From: Alphaproteobacteria bacterium
GTDB lineage: Bacteria > Pseudomonadota > Alphaproteobacteria > Rhodobacterales > Rhodobacteraceae
Direction: 5' to 3'
DNA: 23,854 nt
Assembly: GCA_024277955.1 (NCBI GenBank)
Contig: JAJRUE010000213.1
Coordinates: forward strand, 1 to 23,854
The notes below the pieces were generated by a model. It had not been told where the DNA came from, did no database searches, and was given only the letters and a program-made list of their open reading frames with translations. Both the position numbers and the translations under genes were made by a program. Within the stretch, counting starts at the first letter, position 1. The number at the start of each line of letters is the position of its first letter. Of the stretch, positions 6,421 through 13,053 are shown one piece after another.

Positions 6421-7116
6421 ATGGCAAACGACACCCTTGCGATGGCGCAGGAGATTGATTTCTCTTTTCTTGCGCTTTTTCTGCGCGCTACCCTGACCGT
6501 GAAACTGGTGATGATCCTGCTGATCGTCGCTTCGTTCTGGTCCTGGGCAATCATCATTCAGAAACACATCGACTATCGGCGCGCCCGCGCGGCCGAAGCG
6601 AATTTCGACCAGGCCTTCTGGTCGGGCGAGCCGCTGGACGAGCTGTTCGACCAGGTCGGCGCCGCGCCGGAAGGGCCGTCGGAAACGGTGTTTGCCGCCG
6701 GCATGCTGGAATGGCGACGAAGTCACCGCGACGATGGCGGGCTGATCGCCGGGGCGCAGTCGCGCATCGACCGGTCCATGGACGTGGCCATCGCCAAAGA
6801 GGCCGACAGCCTGACCAGCGGCCTGTCCTTTCTGGCGACCGTCGGTTCCACCGCGCCCTTTGTCGGGCTGTTCGGCACGGTCTGGGGGATCATGAACGCC
6901 TTTATCGAGATCTCGCAGCAGCAAAGCACCAACCTTGCGGTGGTCGCGCCGGGCATCGCCGAAGCGCTGATGGCCACCGGCCTGGGCCTGTTCGCGGCGG
7001 TTCCGGCGGTGGTGTTCTTCAACAAGCTTTCCACCGACAGCGACCGCATCATGTCCGGCACCGAAGCCTTTGCCGATGAGTTCTCTACCATCCTCAGCCG
7101 CCAGCTGGACAACTGA
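6421..7116 (+). CDS. tolQ: Tol-Pal system proton channel subunit TolQ
   Basis: The 231-residue inner-membrane protein is of the TolQ/ExbB/MotA family and forms, with TolR, the proton-driven motor that energises TolA. Three membrane segments are visible: about 22-45 (KLVMILLIVASFWSWAIII), a second containing FLATVGSTAPFVGLFGTVWG, and a third containing EALMATGLGLFAAVPAVVFF; the latter two carry the conserved Thr, Gly and Pro residues of the family. A large cytoplasmic loop lies between the first and second. The ATG at 6421 was preferred over one at 6370 because of the GCAGG ribosome-binding sequence and the usual N-terminus. It is followed by a short duplicated segment and tolR. Confidence 0.96.
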   Translation: MANDTLAMAQEIDFSFLALFLRATLTVKLVMILLIVASFWSWAIIIQKHIDYRRARAAEANFDQAFWSGEPLDELFDQVGAAPEGPSETVFAAGMLEWRRSHRDDGGLIAGAQSRIDRSMDVAIAKEADSLTSGLSFLATVGSTAPFVGLFGTVWGIMNAFIEISQQQSTNLAVVAPGIAEALMATGLGLFAAVPAVVFFNKLSTDSDRIMSGTEAFADEFSTILSRQLDN

Positions 7117-7117
7117 C

Positions 7118-7150
7118 ATGGGCGGGGGCGTTTGAGATGGGCGGGGGCGT
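7118..7150 (+). repeat. Duplicated tolR start creating a 5-codon mini-ORF
   Basis: The 14-base sequence ATGGGCGGGGGCGT occurs at 7118-7131 and again at 7137-7150, 19 bases apart. The second copy is the tolR start. The first copy, one base after the tolQ stop, opens a frame reading MGGGV then TGA (7133-7135), one base before the tolR ATG. This looks like a tandem duplication of the tolR initiation region; termination of the mini-ORF next to the real start could permit reinitiation. Confidence 0.75.
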
Positions 7151-7691
7151 CATTCAGAAAACCGGCGGCACCGGGCGGCGGCGCAGACGTCGCCGGGGCG
7201 GCGGCGCGCAGGTGATGTCGGAAATCAACATCACCCCGTTTGTGGACGTGATGCTGGTCTTGTTGATCATATTCATGGTGGCGGCGCCGCTGATGACCGT
7301 CGGCGTGCCGATCGAACTGCCGAAAACCGCGGCCACCGCGCTTCCCAGCGAACAGGAAGAACCGCTGGCGATTACCATGACCGCCGATGGCCGGCTGCTG
7401 ATCCAGACCACCGAAACCGCGCCCGGCGATCTGGTTGCGCGGCTGCGGGCGATCTCGGCGGAACGCAAGAACAAGAAGATCTTTCTGCGCGCCGACGGGG
7501 CGATCCCCTATGAACGGGTGATGCAGGTGATGGGCGCGCTGAACGCCGCGGGGTTCCGCGATATCGGCCTGGTCACCGACAGCCTGTCGGGCGGCACGCC
7601 GGGCGCATCGGGCGCATCGGGCGATGCAAACGGATCCGATGCCGGGGCGCAGACCGGAACGCCGACGCCGGGCGCGCCGGCTGACAACTGA
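7137..7691 (+). CDS. tolR: Tol-Pal system protein TolR
   Basis: TolR (184 residues) is the partner of TolQ in the proton-conducting motor. A short cytoplasmic N-terminus with seven consecutive arginines (14-20) precedes SEINITPFVDVMLVLLIIFM, the single membrane helix with the proton-relaying Asp at 37. The periplasmic ExbD/TolR domain follows (about 60-155). The last ~30 residues are a Gly/Ala/Ser/Pro/Asp-rich low-complexity tail, making it longer than most TolR proteins (around 140-150), and the DNA there has a 9-base duplication (7601-7618). A start at MSEINITPF is possible, but the long N-terminus with Arg-rich region is plausible. It lies 14 bases before tolA. Confidence 0.93.
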   Translation: MGGGVIQKTGGTGRRRRRRRGGGAQVMSEINITPFVDVMLVLLIIFMVAAPLMTVGVPIELPKTAATALPSEQEEPLAITMTADGRLLIQTTETAPGDLVARLRAISAERKNKKIFLRADGAIPYERVMQVMGALNAAGFRDIGLVTDSLSGGTPGASGASGDANGSDAGAQTGTPTPGAPADN

Positions 7692-7705
7692 CCGGGCGCG
7701 GGGGC

Positions 7706-8899
7706 GTGAAAACCGGCGCATATATCTCGGCTGCCGCGCATGCGGCCTTTATCCTGTGGGTGCTGTTCGGCGGGTTTTTCCTGAGCACGCGCGCGCCTCT
7801 GCCGGTGCAGACTACCGAGGTTTCGCTGGTTTCGGCGCAGGAATTCGCAGCCCTGACCCAGGCCGCGCCGGTGCCGCAGCCGCAACCCCAGGTGCAGATC
7901 ACCCCGCCAATCCCGGCCACGCCGCCGGACGAGCCGGTGCCGGCCCCGCCGGTCGCCCCCGCGCCCGAACCGGCCCCCGCGCCGGAAAAACCCGCCGCGC
8001 CGCCGCCGCCCGGCCCAGCGGACAACCCGGCTGAACCGCCCGCGCCGCAGCCTGCCCCCGAACCTGCGCCCGAACCTGCACCCGAACCTGCACCCGAACC
8101 GGCCCCGCCCGAACCGACGCCCCCCGAACCACCGGCCCCCGAACCGGCCCCGCCGGTGATCGCGCCGCCGGACGAAACCCCGAAACCTGCGCCCGCGCCG
8201 CGGGTGGCGCCCGAACCGGCGGCCAAGCCTTCGCCCGAAGCCGAGATCGCCGACCAGACCACCCCCGAGGTGGCCCCGGACGCCAATGCCGATGTCCAGG
8301 CCCCCGAAACCCGGGCCACCGCGCCGCAGGAAGCGGCGACCGAGATCGTGACCGAAGCCGAAACCCCCGCCAGCGCCGCGCCGGTTGCATCGCTGCGCCC
8401 GATGGCCCGCCCGTCGCGCCCGACGCCGCCTGCCGAAAAGCCCCCCACCGAAACACCGCCCGCCGAACCGCCGCATGAACCGGCCCCCGATCCGCTTGCC
8501 GATGCGGTGGCCCAGGCCGTTGCCGAGGCCGCGACCACGCCCAGCCCCAGCCCGCAGCCGCCCCGGCCAAGCGGACCTCCGCTGAGTGCCGGCGAAAAAG
8601 ACGCGCTGAGGATTGCAGTCCAGAAGTGCTGGAATGTAGGGTCGCTTTCAAGCGAGGCTCTTTCAACAACCGTCGTCGTGGGGGTAAAGATGAACAGAGA
8701 CGGGCGGCCCGATACCGCCAGCATCCGCATGGTCAGCTTCTCGGGGGGGTCTGACCGCTCGGCCCGGCAGGCGTTCGAGGCCGCCCGGCGCGCGATCATC
8801 CGCTGCGGCGCGCGCGGCTTTGACCTGCCGGCGGAAAAATATTCGCGCTGGCAGGATGTGGAAATGACCTTCAATCCCGAAAAAATGAGGATCAAATGA
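7706..8899 (+). CDS. tolA: Cell envelope integrity protein TolA (proline-rich type)
   Basis: TolA (397 residues) links the TolQR motor in the inner membrane to TolB-Pal at the outer membrane. An N-terminal helix (about 5-26) anchors it. Residues ~50-290 are extremely rich in Pro, Glu and Ala, with PEPA-type repeats, in place of the Ala/Lys helix of E. coli TolA; this is likely an extended periplasm-spanning arm. The C-terminal ~105 residues form domain III, beginning about LSAGEKDALRIAVQKCWNVG, with the typical R/D-rich segment MNRDGRPDTASI and two cysteines. The start is GTG at 7706 with GGGGGC nearby; the end overlaps the tolB start (ATGA). Codons around 8590-8750 are unusually AT-ended for this DNA. 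Confidence 0.93.
   Translation: MKTGAYISAAAHAAFILWVLFGGFFLSTRAPLPVQTTEVSLVSAQEFAALTQAAPVPQPQPQVQITPPIPATPPDEPVPAPPVAPAPEPAPAPEKPAAPPPPGPADNPAEPPAPQPAPEPAPEPAPEPAPEPAPPEPTPPEPPAPEPAPPVIAPPDETPKPAPAPRVAPEPAAKPSPEAEIADQTTPEVAPDANADVQAPETRATAPQEAATEIVTEAETPASAAPVASLRPMARPSRPTPPAEKPPTETPPAEPPHEPAPDPLADAVAQAVAEAATTPSPSPQPPRPSGPPLSAGEKDALRIAVQKCWNVGSLSSEALSTTVVVGVKMNRDGRPDTASIRMVSFSGGSDRSARQAFEAARRAIIRCGARGFDLPAEKYSRWQDVEMTFNPEKMRIK
8057..8104 (+). repeat. 12-bp tandem repeats in tolA encoding PEPA
   Basis: Four 12-base units (8057-8068, 8069-8080, 8081-8092, 8093-8104) with consensus CCCGAACCTGCA encode Pro-Glu-Pro-Ala. Units two and three are identical. Copy number changes would lengthen or shorten the TolA arm without a frameshift. 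Confidence 0.8.
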
Positions 8900-10227
8900 G
8901 ACTGTTACTTGCCCTGGGACTTGCCCTGACAGCCGCCGCGCTGACGCAACCGGCACTGGCCCAGCAACGCGACGGTCCGTTGCGCATCGAGATCACCGAA
9001 GGCGTGATCGAACCGCTGCCGGTGGCGATCCCGGATTTCATCGCCGAAAACCCGGCGGCCGAACAATACGCCACCTCGATTGCGCGGGTCATCGCGTCTG
9101 ACCTGACCGGCACGGGGCTGTTTCGCGAAACCCCGCGCGACTCCTACATTTCGCGGCCCACCTCGTTCACCAGCGCGGTGCAGTTCGCCGACTGGAAAGC
9201 GATCAACACCCAGGCGCTGGTCACCGGCGCGGTGAGCCTTGGCAATGACGGGCGTCTGACGGTCAAGTTCCGCCTGTTCGACATTTTCGCCGGCGCCCAG
9301 ATGGGCGAGGGTCTGCGGTTTTCGGGCACCGCCGACAGCTGGCGGCGGATGGCGCACAAGGTGGCCGATGCGGTCTACAGCCGGATCACCGGCGAGGGGG
9401 GCTATTTCGACAGCCGGGTGGTTTTCGTGTCGGAAAGTGGCCCCAAGGGGCAGCGGCGCAAGCGCCTGGCGATCATGGATTACGACGGCGCCAATCTGCA
9501 GTTTCTGACCGATGACAGCACCATCGTGCTGGCGCCGCGCATTTCGGCCGATGGCCGGCGGATCCTCTATACCAGCTATGAAACCGGCTTTCCCAAGGTC
9601 TATGTGCTGGATATCGGGTCGGTCAGCAAACGCGCGCTCGACATCCCGGCCGAGGCGCTCAGCTTTGCGCCGCGCTTTGCGCCCGACGGCAGGACCGTGG
9701 TGCTGTCGCTGCAACAGGGCGGCAATACCGACATCTACCGCACCACGATCAACGGCGGGGCGCTGCAACGGCTGACCTTGGCGCCCTCGATCGAAACCGC
9801 GCCCAGCTTTTCGCCGGACGGCAAGCAGATGGTCTTTGTCAGCGACCGCTCCGGCACGCCGCAGCTTTACATCATGGGCGCGAACGGGGGCGATGCACGC
9901 CGGATCAGCTTTGGCAAGGGGCGCTATGGCTCTCCGGTGTGGTCTCCGCGCGGGGATCTGATCGCCTTTGCCAAGCAGACCAAGGGGCGGTTCCACATCG
10001 GCGTGATGCGCCTGGACGGCAGCGAAGAACGGCTGCTGACCGCGTCGTTCCTGGACGAAGGGCCGACCTGGTCGCCCAACGGCCGGGTGATCATGTTCAC
10101 CCGCGAAAGCAAGGGGGCCGAGGGCACGCGCGCGCTCTATTCGGTGGACATCACCGGGCGCAACCTGCGCCGGGTGCCCACCGAAAACGGCGCCTCGGAC
10201 GCGGCCTGGTCGCCGGTGCTCAGGTGA
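8896..10227 (+). CDS. tolB: Tol-Pal system periplasmic beta-propeller TolB
   Basis: The 443-residue periplasmic protein contacts TolA and Pal. A signal peptide ends ALA at 20-22. After it come the N-terminal mixed domain (about 23-165, LRIEITEGVIEPLPVAIPDF at the start) and a six-bladed propeller (about 170-440), visible as repeated segments such as APRISADGRRILYTSY, APRFAPDGRTVVLSLQQGG, APSFSPDGKQMVFVSDRSG and TWSPNGRVIMFTRES. Length and order are those of orthodox TolB. The ATG overlaps the tolA stop, which suggests coupled translation. The next gene, pal, follows after a 142-base gap. Confidence 0.97.
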   Translation: MRLLLALGLALTAAALTQPALAQQRDGPLRIEITEGVIEPLPVAIPDFIAENPAAEQYATSIARVIASDLTGTGLFRETPRDSYISRPTSFTSAVQFADWKAINTQALVTGAVSLGNDGRLTVKFRLFDIFAGAQMGEGLRFSGTADSWRRMAHKVADAVYSRITGEGGYFDSRVVFVSESGPKGQRRKRLAIMDYDGANLQFLTDDSTIVLAPRISADGRRILYTSYETGFPKVYVLDIGSVSKRALDIPAEALSFAPRFAPDGRTVVLSLQQGGNTDIYRTTINGGALQRLTLAPSIETAPSFSPDGKQMVFVSDRSGTPQLYIMGANGGDARRISFGKGRYGSPVWSPRGDLIAFAKQTKGRFHIGVMRLDGSEERLLTASFLDEGPTWSPNGRVIMFTRESKGAEGTRALYSVDITGRNLRRVPTENGASDAAWSPVLR

Positions 10228-10290
10228 TGGCCCGGCGGCGGCGAAACCGCTCCCCGGACTGCGCCCCGACCGCGCCCCAACCGCGCGCAT

Positions 10291-10318
10291 TTCCAATTCG
10301 GCGGGGCGGTGGTAGGAT
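10291..10318 (+). promoter_or_regulatory. Weak candidate promoter upstream of pal
   Basis: The 142-base tolB-pal gap is longer than the other tol gaps and could hold a separate pal promoter. The best match is TTCCAA (10291-10296), 16 bases, then TAGGAT (10313-10318). The -35 is poor and the assignment is tentative. Confidence 0.2.
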
Positions 10319-10369
10319 GGCGCAAAATCGAGCAAGCGTTGATCAAGCGAACATACGGGAAACCCGAAA

Positions 10370-10861
10370 ATGAAACTTTACAGCAAAGCCTTACTGATCC
10401 TGGCGGCGGTCATCCTGTCGGCCTGCACCAACCCGGGCCGCTTTGGCGGCGGCGCCGGCGGGCCCGGCGGCGCAGGCAGCACCGCGGACCCGGCCTCGCC
10501 CGCCTATTTCCAGGAAGCGATCGGCGACCGGGTTCTGTTTGCGGTGGACCAGCACACGCTCAGCCCCGAAGCGATGGCCATTCTGGATCAGCAGGCCGAC
10601 TGGCTGAACGCCAACCCGGAATATACCGCCATCATCGAAGGCCATGCCGACGAACAGGGCACTTCGGTCTACAACCTGGCGCTGTCCGGGCGGCGGGCCA
10701 ATTCGGTGATCGAATACCTGGTCAGCCGCGGCGTCGATCCGGCGCGGCTGAAACCCCTGCCGCTGGGCAAGGAACGCCCGGTCGCGCTTTGCAGCCAGGA
10801 AGCCTGCTATGCCCAGAACCGGCGCGCGGTCACGGTGATCACCGCGGGCGGTATCGGCTAG
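10370..10861 (+). CDS. pal: Peptidoglycan-associated lipoprotein Pal
   Basis: Pal (163 residues) is the outer-membrane lipoprotein that tethers the membrane to peptidoglycan and is moved to the division site by TolA/TolB. The lipobox LSAC places the acylated cysteine at residue 19. A Gly/Pro-rich linker (about 22-40) follows, then an OmpA-like peptidoglycan-binding domain (about 55-155) with IIEGHADEQGTSVYNLALSG, whose Asp and the following RR (108-109) are the expected ligand-binding positions. Two cysteines near 141 and 146 could form a disulfide. The ATG at 10370 gives a standard signal peptide. It is followed by cpoB after 18 bases. Confidence 0.96.
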   Translation: MKLYSKALLILAAVILSACTNPGRFGGGAGGPGGAGSTADPASPAYFQEAIGDRVLFAVDQHTLSPEAMAILDQQADWLNANPEYTAIIEGHADEQGTSVYNLALSGRRANSVIEYLVSRGVDPARLKPLPLGKERPVALCSQEACYAQNRRAVTVITAGGIG

Positions 10862-10879
10862 ATTTCGGAGGGCGGACCC

Positions 10880-11710
10880 ATGCGGCGTTTCCTGACGGCT
10901 TTCGCGGCGCTGGCGATCAGCGCGCAGCTTGCGGCGGCGCCGGCGGGCGCGCAGACCCGCGATGAAACCCTGGCCGATATCCGCCAGGAACTGTCGGTGG
11001 TTTATGTAGAGATCCAGCGCCTCAAGCGGGAACTTTCCACAACCGGCGCCGCGCGGGTGAACCTGACCGCTTCGGCGGCGCTCGAACGGCTGGACCAGAT
11101 CGAAGCCGAACTGGCCCGCGTCACCGCCGTCACCGAAGAGCTGACCAACCGCATCGACCGGATCGTGCGCGACGGCACCAACCGGATCGGCGATCTGGAA
11201 TTCCGGCTGGTCGAACTGGAAGGCGGCGATGTCAGCAAGCTGGGGGAAACCACGACCCTGGGTGGGGATATCGGGGCGCTTGCGCCGATCGTGCAACCGC
11301 CCGAGCCGACCGATTCGCCGGAATTCGCCGTTGGCGAAAAGGGCGATTTCGATCGGGCCAGGGCCGCGCTGGAAGCTGGCGACAACCAGAAGGCTTCCGA
11401 ACTTTTTGCCGCGTTCATAGACACTTACCCCGACGGCCCGCTGACCCCCGAGGCCCAGTATTACCGGGGTGAGGCGCTGGCGGGGCTGGGCGATATCGCC
11501 AATGCAGCGCGCGCCTTTCTCAAAAGCTTTTCGGGCGATCCCAACGGGCCGCGCGCGCCTGATGCGCTATACCGGCTCGGGGTGACGCTGGGCCAGCTGG
11601 GCCAGGTCAACGAGGCCTGCGTATCGCTGGGCCAGTTGGCGGTGCGGTTTCCCGACGCCGATGTGGTCGGGCGGGCCGCCGGGTCGATGCAGGATCTGAA
11701 TTGCCCCTGA
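10880..11710 (+). CDS. cpoB: Cell division coordinator CpoB (YbgF)
   Basis: The 276-residue periplasmic protein is the usual last member of the tol-pal cluster; in E. coli it links PBP1B peptidoglycan synthesis with Tol-driven constriction. A signal peptide ends AGA (22-24). A coiled coil spans roughly 28-120 (ADIRQELSVVYVEIQRLKRE and LERLDQIEAELARVTAVTEE), then a Pro-rich linker, then tetratricopeptide-like repeats from about 150 (FDRARAALEAGDNQKASELF, AQYYRGEALAGLGDIANAAR, DALYRLGVTLGQLGQVNEAC). A good ribosome-binding site (GGAGGG) precedes the ATG. The 3' end overlaps the proposed tilS start by 10 bases. Confidence 0.94.
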   Translation: MRRFLTAFAALAISAQLAAAPAGAQTRDETLADIRQELSVVYVEIQRLKRELSTTGAARVNLTASAALERLDQIEAELARVTAVTEELTNRIDRIVRDGTNRIGDLEFRLVELEGGDVSKLGETTTLGGDIGALAPIVQPPEPTDSPEFAVGEKGDFDRARAALEAGDNQKASELFAAFIDTYPDGPLTPEAQYYRGEALAGLGDIANAARAFLKSFSGDPNGPRAPDALYRLGVTLGQLGQVNEACVSLGQLAVRFPDADVVGRAAGSMQDLNCP

Positions 11711-12972
11711 CCCTGCCGGGCCGGTTTGCCGAAACCATGGATCGGCTTTACCCCGGCGACGGCAACGGCGACGGCAACGGCGGCGGGCCGGTCGCGGTCG
11801 CGCTGTCGGGGGGAGGCGATTCGACAGCGCTCTTGCATCTTTGCGCCAACTGGGCGCGCACGCGCGGTATTGCGCTGCAGGCGGTGTCGGTGGACCACGG
11901 TCTGCGCCCCGAAGCGGGCGGCGAACTGGATCGCGCCGCCGAGCAATGCGCAGCCCTGGGAATTGCGCACAGCCGCCTGACCTGGCGGGGCTGGGATGGT
12001 GCGGGCAACCTGCAGGCGGCGGCGCGCACCGCCCGTTACCGGCTGATTGCCGACTGGGCGCGGGCGCGCGGTATCACTTCGGTCGCACTGGGGCACACGC
12101 TGGACGATCAGGCCGAAACGGTACTGTTGCGGCTGGCGCGCGGCTCTGGGGTAGACGGCCTGTCGGCGATGCGCCCGGTGCGCCGGGCCGATGGCGTGAC
12201 CTGGCTGCGCCCGCTGCTGGGCGAGCGCCGCCAGACGCTGCGCGACATGCTGACAACCGCCGGCATCGGCTGGAGCGAAGACCCGAGCAACGAGGATGCG
12301 CGCTTTGACCGGGTGCGGGTGCGCCGGGCCTTGCAGCAGCTCGAACCCCTGGGGATCGACGCCGAGACGCTGGCGCAGACCGCCGAACGGATGCAAAACG
12401 CGCGCGCGGTGCTGGAAGCCGCCGCCCAGAACGCGGCGCGCGAGATCGCGCATACCCGGGGCGGCGCGGTTTTCCTGCAGACCGACCCGCTGATGGCGCT
12501 GCCCGAAGAAACCCGCCACCGGCTGCTGATCCATGCGCTGCGCTGGGTGGCAAGCGCCGCCTACGGGCCGCGCCGGGCGGCGATGGCCGAGGTGGATGCG
12601 GCGATCCGGGCGGGGAGAAACTTTACGCTTCACGGTTGTTTGATCGGCGCGGCGAAAGGACGCTGCGTGATTGCGCGCGAACCGGCGGCGGTGGAAGGCC
12701 TGGCAGCGCGGGTCGGCGAAACCTGGGACAACCGCTGGATCGTGCATGGCCCGGAGCAAGGCGTCGAAGTGCGCGCACTGGGCGAGAACGGGTTGAAATC
12801 ATGCCCGGACTGGCGTTCGACCGGGCTGCCGCGCGCGGTCTTGCTGGCTTCGCCCGCGGTCTGGCGCGCGCGCACATTGGTCGCCGCACCGCTGGCAATT
12901 GCGCAAACCGGCTGGTCGGCGGAATTGATCCACCCGGCAAATCATTTCCTTTCCTCGGTTTTATCGCATTGA
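11701..12972 (+). CDS. tilS: tRNA(Ile)-lysidine synthase TilS
   Basis: TilS (423 residues) uses ATP and lysine to convert cytidine 34 of the CAU-anticodon tRNA-Ile to lysidine, so that AUA is read as isoleucine. The N-type pyrophosphatase loop ALSGGGDSTALLHL has SGGGDS at 36-41. SVDHGLRPEAGGE and LGHTLDDQAETVLLRLARGS follow, all in the catalytic domain (about 30-215); the C-terminal half is the less conserved tRNA-binding part. Start choice: TTG at 11701 overlaps cpoB and yields LPGRFAETM, which resembles family N-termini; the alternative ATG at 11737 would remove 12 residues. An in-frame hexamer repeat lies just before the P-loop. In this order the gene commonly sits between cpoB and ftsH. 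Confidence 0.93.
   Translation: MPLTLPGRFAETMDRLYPGDGNGDGNGGGPVAVALSGGGDSTALLHLCANWARTRGIALQAVSVDHGLRPEAGGELDRAAEQCAALGIAHSRLTWRGWDGAGNLQAAARTARYRLIADWARARGITSVALGHTLDDQAETVLLRLARGSGVDGLSAMRPVRRADGVTWLRPLLGERRQTLRDMLTTAGIGWSEDPSNEDARFDRVRVRRALQQLEPLGIDAETLAQTAERMQNARAVLEAAAQNAAREIAHTRGGAVFLQTDPLMALPEETRHRLLIHALRWVASAAYGPRRAAMAEVDAAIRAGRNFTLHGCLIGAAKGRCVIAREPAAVEGLAARVGETWDNRWIVHGPEQGVEVRALGENGLKSCPDWRSTGLPRAVLLASPAVWRARTLVAAPLAIAQTGWSAELIHPANHFLSSVLSH
11755..11778 (+). repeat. Hexanucleotide repeat in the tilS N-terminal codons
   Basis: GGCGAC-GGCAAC is present twice in tandem (11755-11766, 11767-11778) and is followed by GGCGGCGGG, encoding a Gly/Asp/Asn stretch immediately before the ATP-binding strand of TilS. 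Unit changes would keep the reading frame. Confidence 0.75.
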
Positions 12973-12996
12973 ACTGCCGGTCATCATCCTTATTTT
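12969..12996 (+). promoter_or_regulatory. ftsH: Candidate ftsH promoter (possibly heat-shock type)
   Basis: TTGAAC (12969-12974) and TATTTT (12991-12996) are 16 bases apart, overlapping the tilS stop and about 55 bases before the ftsH start. The spacing and the CCTTATTTT at the -10 are compatible with either a housekeeping or an RpoH-type promoter; ftsH is heat-shock regulated in many proteobacteria. This is the only AT-rich stretch in the neighbourhood. Confidence 0.4.
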
Positions 12997-13037
12997 AGGC
13001 TTTGAACCGCCAAGATGCGGAATTGGCCCTTTCTTGC

Positions 13038-13053
13038 AAGGAGAGTTGCTTTG
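13038..13053 (+). promoter_or_regulatory. ftsH: Ribosome-binding site that sets a TTG start for ftsH
   Basis: AAGGAGAG (13038-13045) is the best Shine-Dalgarno match in the window and lies 5 bases before TTG at 13051-13053. It supports initiation there rather than at the upstream in-frame ATG (13015), which has no such sequence. Confidence 0.8.

Noticed and set aside
7573..8895. Gly/Ser/Ala-rich minus-strand frame opposite tolA
   Set aside because: It is the complement of the Pro/Glu/Ala repeats of TolA; low-complexity codons produce long open frames on both strands.
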